From Ramlibacter monticola (GTDB taxonomy: Bacteria > Pseudomonadota > Gammaproteobacteria > Burkholderiales > Burkholderiaceae_C), in assembly GCF_016722785.1 (NCBI RefSeq), contig NZ_JAEQNE010000007.1, positions 186,001 through 250,000 on the forward strand: a stretch of DNA of 64,000 nt, in the 5' to 3' direction. This document shows positions 41,189-49,220 of this stretch, piece after piece; position 1 is the first letter of the stretch; every line of letters starts with the position of its first letter. The translations under genes were made by a program, and so were the position numbers. Below the pieces are notes generated by a model. That model searched no databases and was not told where the DNA came from. It worked only from the letters and a program-made list of their open reading frames with translations.

Positions 41189-42138
41189 TCGCGAGCTCCA
41201 TGGTGCATGTCACACGTCGTGGCGAGCTTCTCCAAGGCGCGCACCAGCCCGCTCAGGTCGTACTGGTTGGTGTCGTGATGGCCGCGGGAAATCCGTTCCA
41301 CGTAGCCGAGCCTCTCCAGGCGCTGCATGCTCCGGCGGACGGTAGTCGGGCTCTTGCCGATCCGATCTGCCAGGGTCTCCTTGGAGGGAAAAGGGTGCGA
41401 GCCTGCGCGCCACCAGAAGCTGATCAAGTGGACGATCAGAAGCATTTCGAGGGGATCCAACGCCAGGCGCTCAAGGTGGGCAAGGAGCAGGCTGGGAACC
41501 GCAGTGAAGCCCGCGGCGAGCGTCGCCGGCCCCCACTTCTCCAGTTGCGCAGCCGTGCCTGGGTCGGACCATGCGCGGGCGATCGCGTTCGTCGCCGACA
41601 CGGGGATCGCTGAATGCCCCGACGTTTCCCCACGGCCGCTTGATGGCGTTTGGTCTTCTTTCTGTATTTCCGTAATTTGGGGGGCGCCCGCGCCTCCCCT
41701 GTCCGATTCGATGCTGTCGTCCTTGATCATTCCGCGTCGCTTCGCTTCCTCTCGCAGGGTGAGGCGCGCCCAGGCGAGTTCAGGAGGAGTCGGGTTCAGA
41801 TTGAGCTGGGCGCCTCGTTCTTCTGACGGCAGTCCTTCCTCCCGGGCAGCGCCAGCACCGTTGCTGCCAATGCGTTCGCCCGCCTCGGGCAGGGCGTCTT
41901 TGGGCCACTCTTCGGCCGCCTCAGCGACGCCTTTCACCAACTGCTCAGGAGACCAGCAGGCGCGTGCAGCATGTCGCCAGACGAGTCCGATCGCCACCAG
42001 CGCGCGCGCCTTGGCCAGTTCGCGCGCACTGGGGTTCCGCCTCACCGGCGCCACGCCCGCCGCCATCTGGCGGTAGGCTCGGAGTGTGTTTTCAAAGTTG
42101 TCCATGCCGGTCATGTAAGACGCATGGGTCGTGGACAA
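41185..42138 (-). CDS. Winged-helix DNA-binding protein (replication-initiator-like)
   Basis: A 317-residue protein. The N-terminal third is Ala/Arg-rich, the middle looks disordered (rich in Gly, Ser, Glu). The C-terminal 110 residues form a helix-turn-helix of the HTH_36 type: ERLALDPLEMLLIVHLISFW, FPSKETLADRIGKSPTTVRR, SMQRLERLGYVERISRG. Similar domains occur in phage and plasmid replication initiators and in island regulators. The start could be at 42138, 42114 or 42105 (MSTTH, MTGMD or MDNFE). It is followed by the overlapping Cys-rich gene. Confidence 0.6.
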   Translation of the reverse strand: MSTTHASYMTGMDNFENTLRAYRQMAAGVAPVRRNPSARELAKARALVAIGLVWRHAARACWSPEQLVKGVAEAAEEWPKDALPEAGERIGSNGAGAAREEGLPSEERGAQLNLNPTPPELAWARLTLREEAKRRGMIKDDSIESDRGGAGAPQITEIQKEDQTPSSGRGETSGHSAIPVSATNAIARAWSDPGTAAQLEKWGPATLAAGFTAVPSLLLAHLERLALDPLEMLLIVHLISFWWRAGSHPFPSKETLADRIGKSPTTVRRSMQRLERLGYVERISRGHHDTNQYDLSGLVRALEKLATTCDMHHGARE

Positions 42139-42740
42139 GATTCAGCCGACGAACGGTCTTCGGTTGTCGAAATTCGAGGCGCGCGGCACGACGCGACACG
42201 TGGATCGGTCGTGTGATCAAACGGCGAAACGCTCCGTATACTGGATCGATGCAGCAGCGAAAAATCGCGATCACGATCCACTACGCAGCGCGCGCCACGG
42301 AGTGCGCTTCGTGAATCCAGTTGCTCGCCGCTGCAGAACGGTGCCGACGTGACTTCCGTGACCCTGACCGCATTTGCTCGTTCCCTGCTCATGGTCAGCG
42401 TCGTCTTTCTCCTGACAGCGCTTGCGCTGCTGTCGGGGGATGACGAGGACTGACTCCGGCTACCGCGCGTCAGTGCGGGGGCACGCAGGTTGAGCCGCCT
42501 GTACGCCGGCGAGACCGGCCTCAACAACAACGATACGAAAGGACCCTTCCGTGTACTTCTTCGAGAACCTTTTCGCCGACCGGGATCTTGGCAGGACGAT
42601 GGATGCGACCTGGGACAGCCCCTCAAGCTGCTGGTCGTCGTCTGATCCGTTCGCCAGCTGAATTCGACGGCGTCCTGAGCGCCCTGCGCCGGTGTCCTTC
42701 AAGGGCACTAGCGCTGGGCGTTCTTTTCGTTGTGGGGCGC
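42139..42740. other. Gene-poor region of the island
   Basis: About 600 bp without a convincing long gene. On the + strand, a TATACT box near 42236 precedes two tiny frames. One is a 21-codon frame (42249-42314); the other is a 34-codon hydrophobic frame (42349-42453, listed separately). The long - strand frame across this stretch has a composition unlike a real protein. Confidence 0.45.
42349..42453 (+). CDS. Possible 34-residue single-pass membrane peptide
   Basis: GTG start; the peptide has one strong hydrophobic stretch (LLMVSVVFLLTALALLSG) and an acidic end (DDED). A possible -10 box lies about 110 bp upstream. Such small membrane peptides are easily produced by chance, and no ribosome site is obvious. 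Confidence 0.25.
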   Translation: MTSVTLTAFARSLLMVSVVFLLTALALLSGDDED

Positions 42741-43118
42741 CTACTCGTCTTGCACTTGGCCTCGCTTCGTGCCAGCAAGTGCAGACAGCCGGGTCCATTG
42801 AGGACGGACCTGACGGATCCGCGCCTGGCGATCCCGCAGGGGCAGGTCGGCCAGTTCAGTCGCGCTCTTCTTCAGCCAGGCAGCCGCCTCGTCCAGCGGG
42901 TCCTTGGGTGGATTAGCGGACGCCAAGTGGCGCTCAAGCTGGGCACGCTCGTCCGGCGTCAGCGTAATGCCGTCTCGCGGCTTCCACCATCTGTCGATGT
43001 CTTCCGGGGTCGCCCAGAAGGGGATGCAGCCCAGACCAGTTTCTTTGCCCCGGCGGGCGTCCGCGCTGTACGCGCACCGGACCAGGTAGAAGTTGCCATC
43101 TCGTTCACGGATTCTCAT
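42741..43118 (-). CDS. Conserved-looking hypothetical protein
   Basis: A 125-residue protein that opens with RERDGNFYLVRCAYSADARR and PFWATPEDIDRWWKPRDG, then a helical region (LERHLASANPPKDPLDEAAA) and a basic tail. No family is recognised. Its upstream region (43119-43400) carries the palindromic repeat array, so its transcription is the most obvious candidate for control by the protein that binds those sites. Confidence 0.55.
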   Translation of the reverse strand: MRIRERDGNFYLVRCAYSADARRGKETGLGCIPFWATPEDIDRWWKPRDGITLTPDERAQLERHLASANPPKDPLDEAAAWLKKSATELADLPLRDRQARIRQVRPQWTRLSALAGTKRGQVQDE

Positions 43119-43159
43119 GTCTGTCCTTTTCAGTTCGGTTTAGCTGCGGCCAAAACTAG

Positions 43160-43396
43160 CCGCATGCGGAATAGGTGTATGCACGGGTAATGCGGAAGCA
43201 AGGGCTGCCCGCCCAAGGGGTTGATGTCCGCATGCGGACACCGCGTCGCGAGGAATTGTTCTTCGCGTCCGCATACGGATGAACGGGTTGCATCTCCCGT
43301 TGACGCTCGTCCGCATGCGGACGCGACCTCGACGACCGGTGTCCGCATGGGGACACGCAGGTTCTGGATCGTGTTGACGAGAGTCCGCATGCGGAC
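43160..43396. repeat. Array of GTCCGCATGCGGAC palindromes (iteron-like)
   Basis: Five sites match GTCCGCATGCGGAC: 43226-43239 (perfect), 43267-43280 (two changes), 43309-43322 (perfect), 43341-43354 (one change) and 43383-43396 (perfect). A shorter CCGCATGCGG lies at 43160-43169. Centre-to-centre distances are about 41, 42, 32 and 42 bp, i.e. close to whole helical turns, so sites face the same side of the DNA. The array lies upstream of the gene at 42741-43118. Multiple phased operators or replication iterons are the likely explanations. Confidence 0.8.
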
Positions 43397-43450
43397 AAGC
43401 CTGTTCTAAGAGCGCGACGCGGTAGGCCGAAACACACGACAGGCGTTGTC

Positions 43451-43481
43451 AAAAAGAAGACCCCGCCAACTGGCGGGGTCT
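43451..43481 (-). terminator. Rho-independent terminator
   Basis: AGACCCCGCCA (43458-43468) pairs with TGGCGGGGTCT (43471-43481) over a two-base loop. On the - strand it is followed by TCTTTTTG. It lies 70 bp past the stop of the gene at 43551-44147 and shields the palindrome array from that transcript. Confidence 0.8.
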
Positions 43482-43550
43482 CAGGTGCCTCGGAGATCAA
43501 CCAAGGCGACGTCTGCCGACGTCATGTGCGGCGTGTGTCAGGCAAGCCCT

Positions 43551-44147
43551 TCAGAGCGGCTGACACACGTTCAGCGTCAGCGACTTCAAGTCGGTGCTGT
43601 CGAAGGGCGGTGGACCGGGTTGTCGACTCCGTCCGATCAGGGGAAAGAGCGCCGGACTGCGGAGAATCCACCGCAGGCTCTCGACTGCCTCGATGAACTC
43701 TCGCGTGGCGAGCCGTCGGCACGAGGAAGCCTCTTTCATCGCTTCGGCGAGTCCTACTACGGGGAAGAGTGGGCATATCCCGAGCTGCTTTTCCGTGCAG
43801 GCCGCCGCTGCGACCCTGTTCTCGATCCCGGCGGCATGGAGCGCCTGAAGGTCCGTCCTTCCAGCGAGGTCCGCGACGACCACCAGAGCTTCGTCTACCG
43901 CGGCCAGGGTGACCACACCGACACCCGAATCCATGCCCCATGGGAGGAAGCTGGCTAGCGCCCTCGGAACTCTCCCGCTGCAGGCAAGCCGGTGGAGGCT
44001 CGGAGGTACTGCCAGGTTCAAGACGTGGAGTGGCCCTTCGTCTGTCGAACTCTTCAGGTCGAGGGTTTGCCACATTGCTTGGCCGCACCACGAATCGTGC
44101 GCGAAGGGGTGCCTCCCGAGCGAGTCGGGCCAGAGTTTTGGTGTCAT
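43551..44147 (-). CDS. Hypothetical protein
   Basis: A 198-residue frame whose reality is supported by the strong terminator just after its stop. Parts such as VVTLAAVDEALVVVADLAGR and LFPVVGLAEAMKEASSCRRL look like regular alpha/beta structure. The start (ATG at 44147) is uncertain. No family is recognised; its role in the island is unknown. Confidence 0.45.
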   Translation of the reverse strand: MTPKLWPDSLGRHPFAHDSWCGQAMWQTLDLKSSTDEGPLHVLNLAVPPSLHRLACSGRVPRALASFLPWGMDSGVGVVTLAAVDEALVVVADLAGRTDLQALHAAGIENRVAAAACTEKQLGICPLFPVVGLAEAMKEASSCRRLATREFIEAVESLRWILRSPALFPLIGRSRQPGPPPFDSTDLKSLTLNVCQPL

Positions 44148-44272
44148 ATGTCCTTTAAAGTTGCGCGACGCCGTGTTCGCTCCGCCGTGTAGCGACTACA
44201 TTCGGATTGGCGGCCGTCAGGCGAGATCACCGACAGCGTGCAGGCTGGTGTGAGCTCGAAGCATCGGTAAGG

Positions 44273-45103
44273 TCAGTCTGGGAGGTGATGCGTCTTGCAG
44301 GTCGGGAAGGCCATTGCCTTGATCCGCTTCATCTCCGGCTCGTTGGGGTACGCGTCCTTGATCATCTCGGCTCGAAGCGCGCGGCAGGCCTCTTCCCAGA
44401 CTCTTTCGTAGCGCCTCAGGACCGTTTCCCCTCCCCGGATATGCCACTCGACGTGGAGCCGGTCGCAGTAACCGTGGCGGACCTGCAGTTCGGCGAGGCG
44501 CTTCACTTTGTTCGTGAGTTCCTTGTCGGCCTTGGGGTTGCATTCGATTTCCCAAGCCAGCCAGACCACCCCTCCATAGCGGCCTTCGCTCGCGTAAACG
44601 ACGTCCGGCGCGGCCACGCTCAAGGTGCGCTGCATGTCGAGGTACGCAGTCAACTTGCGGATCTCTTCTACGCGGGGACCTTTGCGCGTCAGGATCCAGT
44701 CGAGGGCGATGTCCTGCGCCTTTCCGTTGTGTGACGCGATCGACACATTCACGCGCTCGGCACGGATCTTGTAAGGATGCCAGCCCAGGATTTGCGCTGC
44801 GCTTTCACGCCCTCGTGGGGTCAGGGTCCAAATCTTCTCGTTCATCTTCCCGACCGTCCGGCCCTCCACCAGGCCGTCATGTTGCAGTTTCGGCAGGTAG
44901 CCGTCGGCCTTGATTGCCAGGAGCTTCTTGATCTGCGGCGTAGTGCTGCATGCGAAGATGCCGAGCCAGGCGAGCGTTATTGCCTCTTTGTCTCGAGCGC
45001 GAGTGGTCGGCGCCAGCTTCGTTTTCTGCTGGCACGTCGTGTTCGGGTTTGTCGGGCGCTGTTGTGTGAGCTGAGCGCCGGCAGCTTGTGCGGGGGTAGT
45101 CAT
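44273..45103 (-). CDS. Replication-relaxation-like protein (winged helix plus nuclease-like domain)
   Basis: A 276-residue protein. After a low-complexity start, residues about 40-115 form a winged helix (ITLAWLGIFACSTTPQIKKL, LPKLQHDGLVEGRTVGKMNE). The C-terminal half contains APDVVYASEGRYGGVVWLAW, directly followed by EIECNPKADKELTNKVKRL. The spacing of Asp, then Glu-x-Glu and Lys, resembles a PD-(D/E)XK nuclease core. The layout matches proteins annotated as replication-relaxation family in plasmids and integrative elements. It lies beside the hairpin array at 45.26-45.65 kb, a possible substrate. The assignment is tentative. Confidence 0.55.
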   Translation of the reverse strand: MTTPAQAAGAQLTQQRPTNPNTTCQQKTKLAPTTRARDKEAITLAWLGIFACSTTPQIKKLLAIKADGYLPKLQHDGLVEGRTVGKMNEKIWTLTPRGRESAAQILGWHPYKIRAERVNVSIASHNGKAQDIALDWILTRKGPRVEEIRKLTAYLDMQRTLSVAAPDVVYASEGRYGGVVWLAWEIECNPKADKELTNKVKRLAELQVRHGYCDRLHVEWHIRGGETVLRRYERVWEEACRALRAEMIKDAYPNEPEMKRIKAMAFPTCKTHHLPD

Positions 45104-45264
45104 GCGGCGTCTAGCAATCCTGCCTTTGCCGCGCGCACGTCTGCCCTACATAGGGCTCGTTCCGCATCGCCCCCTATCGGCTATGCACCCGCTTGTCAGC
45201 GGCTACATAGCCCGGCCCACGGCTGCCGAGATTGGCTCGTGATCGCCAGGACCAGAGGGGCGCC

Positions 45265-45647
45265 GGGCTAAAGCCCTGCGTCCGCTTGGGCGGATCCCCC
45301 CTCTTCGGCGCTAGGGCGCCGTCCTTGCTTTGGCGGGTCCGAGCGCTGCGCGCCCGGGTTCCCGCCGATGTGCGGGTGTCTCGCCTGAACGGCTGCGAAC
45401 GCTATCGCTCACCCTCGTCGGCGGGAACCCGGGCGCGGCCCGGGACCCGGGCGGCGCCCCACGCCAGTCGACGCCCGCTTGGGGCGGGCGCCACTTCGGG
45501 CCTGGCGGCCCTTCGTTTCGTCAGGCGCGGCCCCTGCACGCGGCGAAGTCGTGGGCGACTTCGCCGTGAGCCGCTGCCGCGGTTCACCCCTTCGGGGCTC
45601 AACGCCGGCCTGTCGGCCGGCGTTTGTCGCGACGCTGGGGCGTCGCG
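45265..45647. other. Array of GC-rich hairpins in a gene-free region
   Basis: Within the 608-bp gene-free stretch 45104-45711 there are consecutive stem-loops: 45265-45276; 45281-45294 (loop TTGG); 45307-45320 (loop TAGG); a 20-bp inverted repeat 45349-45368/45418-45437; 45472-45490 (loop TTGGG); 45498-45511 (loop TGGC); 45541-45566 (11-bp stem, loop TGGG); 45587-45597 (loop TTC); 45601-45624 (10-bp stem, loop TGTC); 45628-45647 (8-bp stem, loop TGGG). The stems are mostly perfect and the loops recur. No coding frame here looks real. A structured RNA or a replication/mobilisation origin are the main options. Confidence 0.7.
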
Positions 45648-45711
45648 GCCTCGCCCGCACCACTATCTCCTCCCGGTGCGAGCGACTTACGGCGACCTTC
45701 GCAACGCCCGC

Positions 45712-48700
45712 CTATCCCACGGCCCGCTGCTTGATCTCCTCAAGCACCTGCACCATCCGCTCCACCTTGGCTACCGGGAACAGCCCCTCAGGCCCTTGCG
45801 GGCTGATGTCGAGGAACGGTGACTCGTACAGTCGGCCCGCCTCCATGACGCCATTGGCGGTCAGCTCTGAAACGACAAGTTCAATGAACTCGATCTGATC
45901 CGCCGTAGCCTTGGTGCCGGCGATTACGTCACTGAAAGCCTGCGACACGGCCGCGCGATCCATGCCGACCAAGGAGCGGATGAAGATGCCCAGGCCGAGC
46001 TTGCCCTCAGCCGCTTTCTGAATCAGTTCAGGCGTGCCGCCAGCGTCCGTAAGCATGCGCTCCAGCTCCGTCAGGTCAGTCGGTGTGAGCGCTTGGCCCC
46101 GTCGCAAGCGCTGCAAGGCCAGGTGGCCTTCATGAGCCTTCAGGAACTGTCTCGCCTTCTCCTTGAACTTCGACATGTCCAGGCCGTCTGCGATCTCGGG
46201 TAGCTCGATGGCCGTCTCGGTGCCCAATTCGTCGACGAAGTCGGTGTAGACCACCTTCTTCTTCGACTTTTCGATCAGCTTGACCAAGGCACGCAGGCGC
46301 TTGCGGGCGTTCTCCAACATGCCGAGCGTTACGTCGTTCCACCATTCCTCGCCGGCAATGGCCTGGATCAACACGATCTCGGCCTTGATGGCGGGCACGG
46401 CCTCCTGCTCCTCAAGCGCGCTGGCGATCGAGCGGATCTGATCGCGCAGTCCGCTGAAACCAGGATTGGCCTGCAGGATGGCTAGTTGCGTACGCAAGAT
46501 CAACAGGTCGAAGCGCTTGGCTTCTTCGTCGTTGTCGACGAACTCGGTGGGCAGGCTGGCCAGCCGCGTCGCGAGCTCTGCCCGTGCATCGTCAGTCAAG
46601 ACCTTCCAAGCATCCGCTTTTGCGAACATCTCCACCAGCTTCCGCTGCGGCCGCACCACGAAGTTGTCGATGTTCATGGCGGCGACGATCTGGTGAAGGA
46701 AATCTGCCGTTCCCTCGCGCAACTCTTGGTTGCTTGGGGGGGCCGCGGACTGCGTGGCCGGCTCACTGATCTGACTGCCGTTGGTTGCCTTCAGGTCCAG
46801 CTCATGCACCAGCGTCAGTCGCGCCTTGAATAACCGGGTACTCAGGGCCTCGCTGACCGAGCCCTCCGCAGCGGCGGGGTTCTGGCTGAAGAACTCAAGG
46901 TTCTGGCAATAGTCGAACAGGTAGAAGAACTTCTTGTGCTCGCCTGGCGCAAACAGATCAGGGCACAGCCGCGTACCGCGCCCGACCATCTGCCAGAACT
47001 TGGTGCGCGAGCGGACGATCTTGAAGAACACCAGGTTCACGACCTCGGGTACATCTATACCCGTGTCGAGCATGTCCACCGAGATGGCGATATGCGGCGG
47101 CTTGTCCTTGGCCGAGAACGCTTCGATCAGGCTCTGGGCGTAGACCGTCTTGTAGGTCACGACGCGAGCGAACTCGCCCTTGTAGTGGGGGTAGTTGACA
47201 TTGAAGCGCTCGGCGATGAACTCGGCGTGTTCGTTGCTCTTGGCGAACACGATGGTCTTTCCCAATCGGTCTCCACCGGCCACCTTCTGGCCTTTGGTCA
47301 TCAGATGCGCCAGCACCTTGTCCACTGTGTCGGTGTTGAACAGCCACTTGTTCAACGCTGCCGCCTCCACCTCGTCGGGCGGCGGTGCACCGTCCTCGCT
47401 CCACTCCAGGGCGTCCCACTGTTCCTTCTCGTCTTCGCTGAGTTCGGCGTACTTGATGCCCTCGCGCTGAAATTTCAACGGCACCGAAACCGCCACTGGC
47501 GGAACCAGATGGTCATCGGCCACTGCCTGGTCCAGCGAGTAGGCATCCGTCGGCACGCCGTCTTCCAGATCGAACAGCCCGTAGGTGTTGTGGTCGATTT
47601 CGTCCTTCGGCGTGGCCGTCAGTCCCACCAGCAGGCAATCAAAGTATTCGAAGATGGCGCGATACTTTTGATAGACCGAGCGGTGCGCCTCGTCGATCAC
47701 GACGAGATCGAAGTGCCCCACGCCAAAGCGGCGCTGTCCATCGCTCGCATCATCGATGAGACCCATCATCGTCGGATAGGTGGAGACGAACACCCGGCTC
47801 TCGGTGTACTTGTCCGTCACCAGGTTGACGGGGGAAGAATCCGGTAGATGCCGCTTGAAGGCATTCACGGCCTGGTTCACCAGCGCCACCCGGTCTGCCA
47901 GGAAAAGCACGCGCTTGACCCAGTTCGTGCGCACCAGTTGGTCCACGAGAGCGATCACCGTGCGCGTCTTGCCGGCGCCGGTGGCCATCACCACCAGCGC
48001 CTTGCGCAGGTTGTCTTTCTCGAAGGTCTCACCGATGCGGCGCACGGCGCGCACTTGGTAGTAGCGTTCGACGATGCCGGCATCTATCGTTGCACTGGCG
48101 AGCGGCTTGCGGCTGGCGCGGCGCTGGATCATCAGCGCCAGTTCCGCTTTCTTGTAGAAGCCCTGTACCGCCCGCGGCGGATACATGGCGTCGTCCCATA
48201 TCCAGTGCTCGTAGCCGTTCGAGCAGAAGATCACCGGCCGCTGCCCGTACTGCTGCTCCAGGCAGTCAGCGTACAGCTTCGCCTGCTGCTGGCCCTCCTT
48301 GGCACCCTTCTTTGTGCGCTTGGCTTCCACCAGCGCCAGCGGCCTGCCGTCGTCGCCCCACAGCACGTAGTCGACGAAGCCCTTGTTTTCGGCGTTGGGC
48401 ATCCCCGTGACCTCGACCTCGAAGTTCTTCTTCGGGTCCAGTTCCCAGCCCGCCTCCTTCAGCAGCAAGTCGATGAAGTAGTCGCGAGTCTCGGCCTCCG
48501 AATAGTCGTGCGTGTCGGGCGCGGCGGCATTGGCCTGCTTGGCGGCGGCCACTTCGTCGCGCATCCGGGCCAGCTCGGCATCCAGTGAGGCCTTCTCGCC
48601 CAGCAGGGTGGAGAGCTTTTCATCGCGCTCCGTCAGTTGGGCCTGCAGCCTTTGCAACTGGTCCAACGTCTGCGCCGGCGCGGGGGCGACGGGCTGGATG

Positions 48701-49119
48701 AGCAGCGCCGGGTTAAATGACAGACTTGGATCGGGCCGGGCGCGCTGGCCGTACGTGCGGGCCACCCAGTAGCAGACATGGAACAGCTCCCGGGTGGCGG
48801 CCAGCGCATCGGCCGGCAGCACCTTGCGCGCGCTGTGGACGGCCAGGTTGCCCAGATCCTTGATCACCTTGGTCTTGGTGAAGACAGCCTCGCCGACCAG
48901 ACGGCCGAAGGTCGGCTCGTGGATCAATGCGCTCAGGTTGTCCTGGTAGGGCAAGCGCAGGCTGCGCTCGTGCTTGTACAGCCATGCGACCGCCAGCTCC
49001 AGCGTCCGCCGGGTGTAGAAACAGGCGGCGCGGGCGTCGGCGTACACGAGGGCTTCGGCCTTGGCGGCCGACTCGTACAGCAGCGGCCATTCAGCCTCCA
49101 GGAACCTGAAATTGCTCAT
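45712..49119 (-). CDS. hsdR: Type I restriction endonuclease subunit R
   Basis: About 1135 residues. The N-terminal 120 residues resemble DUF4145 (RRTLELAVAWLYKHERSLRL), then a coiled coil. The endonuclease domain follows (FVDYVLWGDDGRPLALVEAK; Asp and Glu-x-Lys of PD-(D/E)XK). The SF2 motor has Walker A VMATGAGKTRTVIALVDQL, DEAH box IDEAHRSVYQKY and motif III GLTATPKDE. It cleaves DNA lacking HsdM methylation after ATP-driven translocation. The start MSNFRFLEAEW is chosen over a frame open 18 codons further. It is the last gene of hsdM-hsdS-albA-hsdR. All key motifs are intact. Confidence 0.93.
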   Translation of the reverse strand: MSNFRFLEAEWPLLYESAAKAEALVYADARAACFYTRRTLELAVAWLYKHERSLRLPYQDNLSALIHEPTFGRLVGEAVFTKTKVIKDLGNLAVHSARKVLPADALAATRELFHVCYWVARTYGQRARPDPSLSFNPALLIQPVAPAPAQTLDQLQRLQAQLTERDEKLSTLLGEKASLDAELARMRDEVAAAKQANAAAPDTHDYSEAETRDYFIDLLLKEAGWELDPKKNFEVEVTGMPNAENKGFVDYVLWGDDGRPLALVEAKRTKKGAKEGQQQAKLYADCLEQQYGQRPVIFCSNGYEHWIWDDAMYPPRAVQGFYKKAELALMIQRRASRKPLASATIDAGIVERYYQVRAVRRIGETFEKDNLRKALVVMATGAGKTRTVIALVDQLVRTNWVKRVLFLADRVALVNQAVNAFKRHLPDSSPVNLVTDKYTESRVFVSTYPTMMGLIDDASDGQRRFGVGHFDLVVIDEAHRSVYQKYRAIFEYFDCLLVGLTATPKDEIDHNTYGLFDLEDGVPTDAYSLDQAVADDHLVPPVAVSVPLKFQREGIKYAELSEDEKEQWDALEWSEDGAPPPDEVEAAALNKWLFNTDTVDKVLAHLMTKGQKVAGGDRLGKTIVFAKSNEHAEFIAERFNVNYPHYKGEFARVVTYKTVYAQSLIEAFSAKDKPPHIAISVDMLDTGIDVPEVVNLVFFKIVRSRTKFWQMVGRGTRLCPDLFAPGEHKKFFYLFDYCQNLEFFSQNPAAAEGSVSEALSTRLFKARLTLVHELDLKATNGSQISEPATQSAAPPSNQELREGTADFLHQIVAAMNIDNFVVRPQRKLVEMFAKADAWKVLTDDARAELATRLASLPTEFVDNDEEAKRFDLLILRTQLAILQANPGFSGLRDQIRSIASALEEQEAVPAIKAEIVLIQAIAGEEWWNDVTLGMLENARKRLRALVKLIEKSKKKVVYTDFVDELGTETAIELPEIADGLDMSKFKEKARQFLKAHEGHLALQRLRRGQALTPTDLTELERMLTDAGGTPELIQKAAEGKLGLGIFIRSLVGMDRAAVSQAFSDVIAGTKATADQIEFIELVVSELTANGVMEAGRLYESPFLDISPQGPEGLFPVAKVERMVQVLEEIKQRAVG

Positions 49120-49220
49120 CCGTGTCTGCCTCCCCGATTGCAACCGCCGACATGCGAGTTGCAAAAGCTCCAACGCGCTAAGCCATTGAAAAACAAGGAA
49201 AATTCAGGACGCATTGCAAT

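Noticed and set aside
42111..42626. 171-codon - strand frame in the island
   Set aside because: Arg/Ser-rich composition, overlaps the start of the winged-helix gene, no plausible start or domain.
43160..43396. CRISPR array
   Set aside because: The repeats are short palindromes with 18-28-bp gaps of no spacer-like regularity, and no cas genes are present. No CRISPR array was seen anywhere in the window.
45232..45822. 196-codon + strand frame across the hairpin array
   Set aside because: Its content follows the stem-loop repeats and it runs antisense into hsdR; it does not look like a protein.
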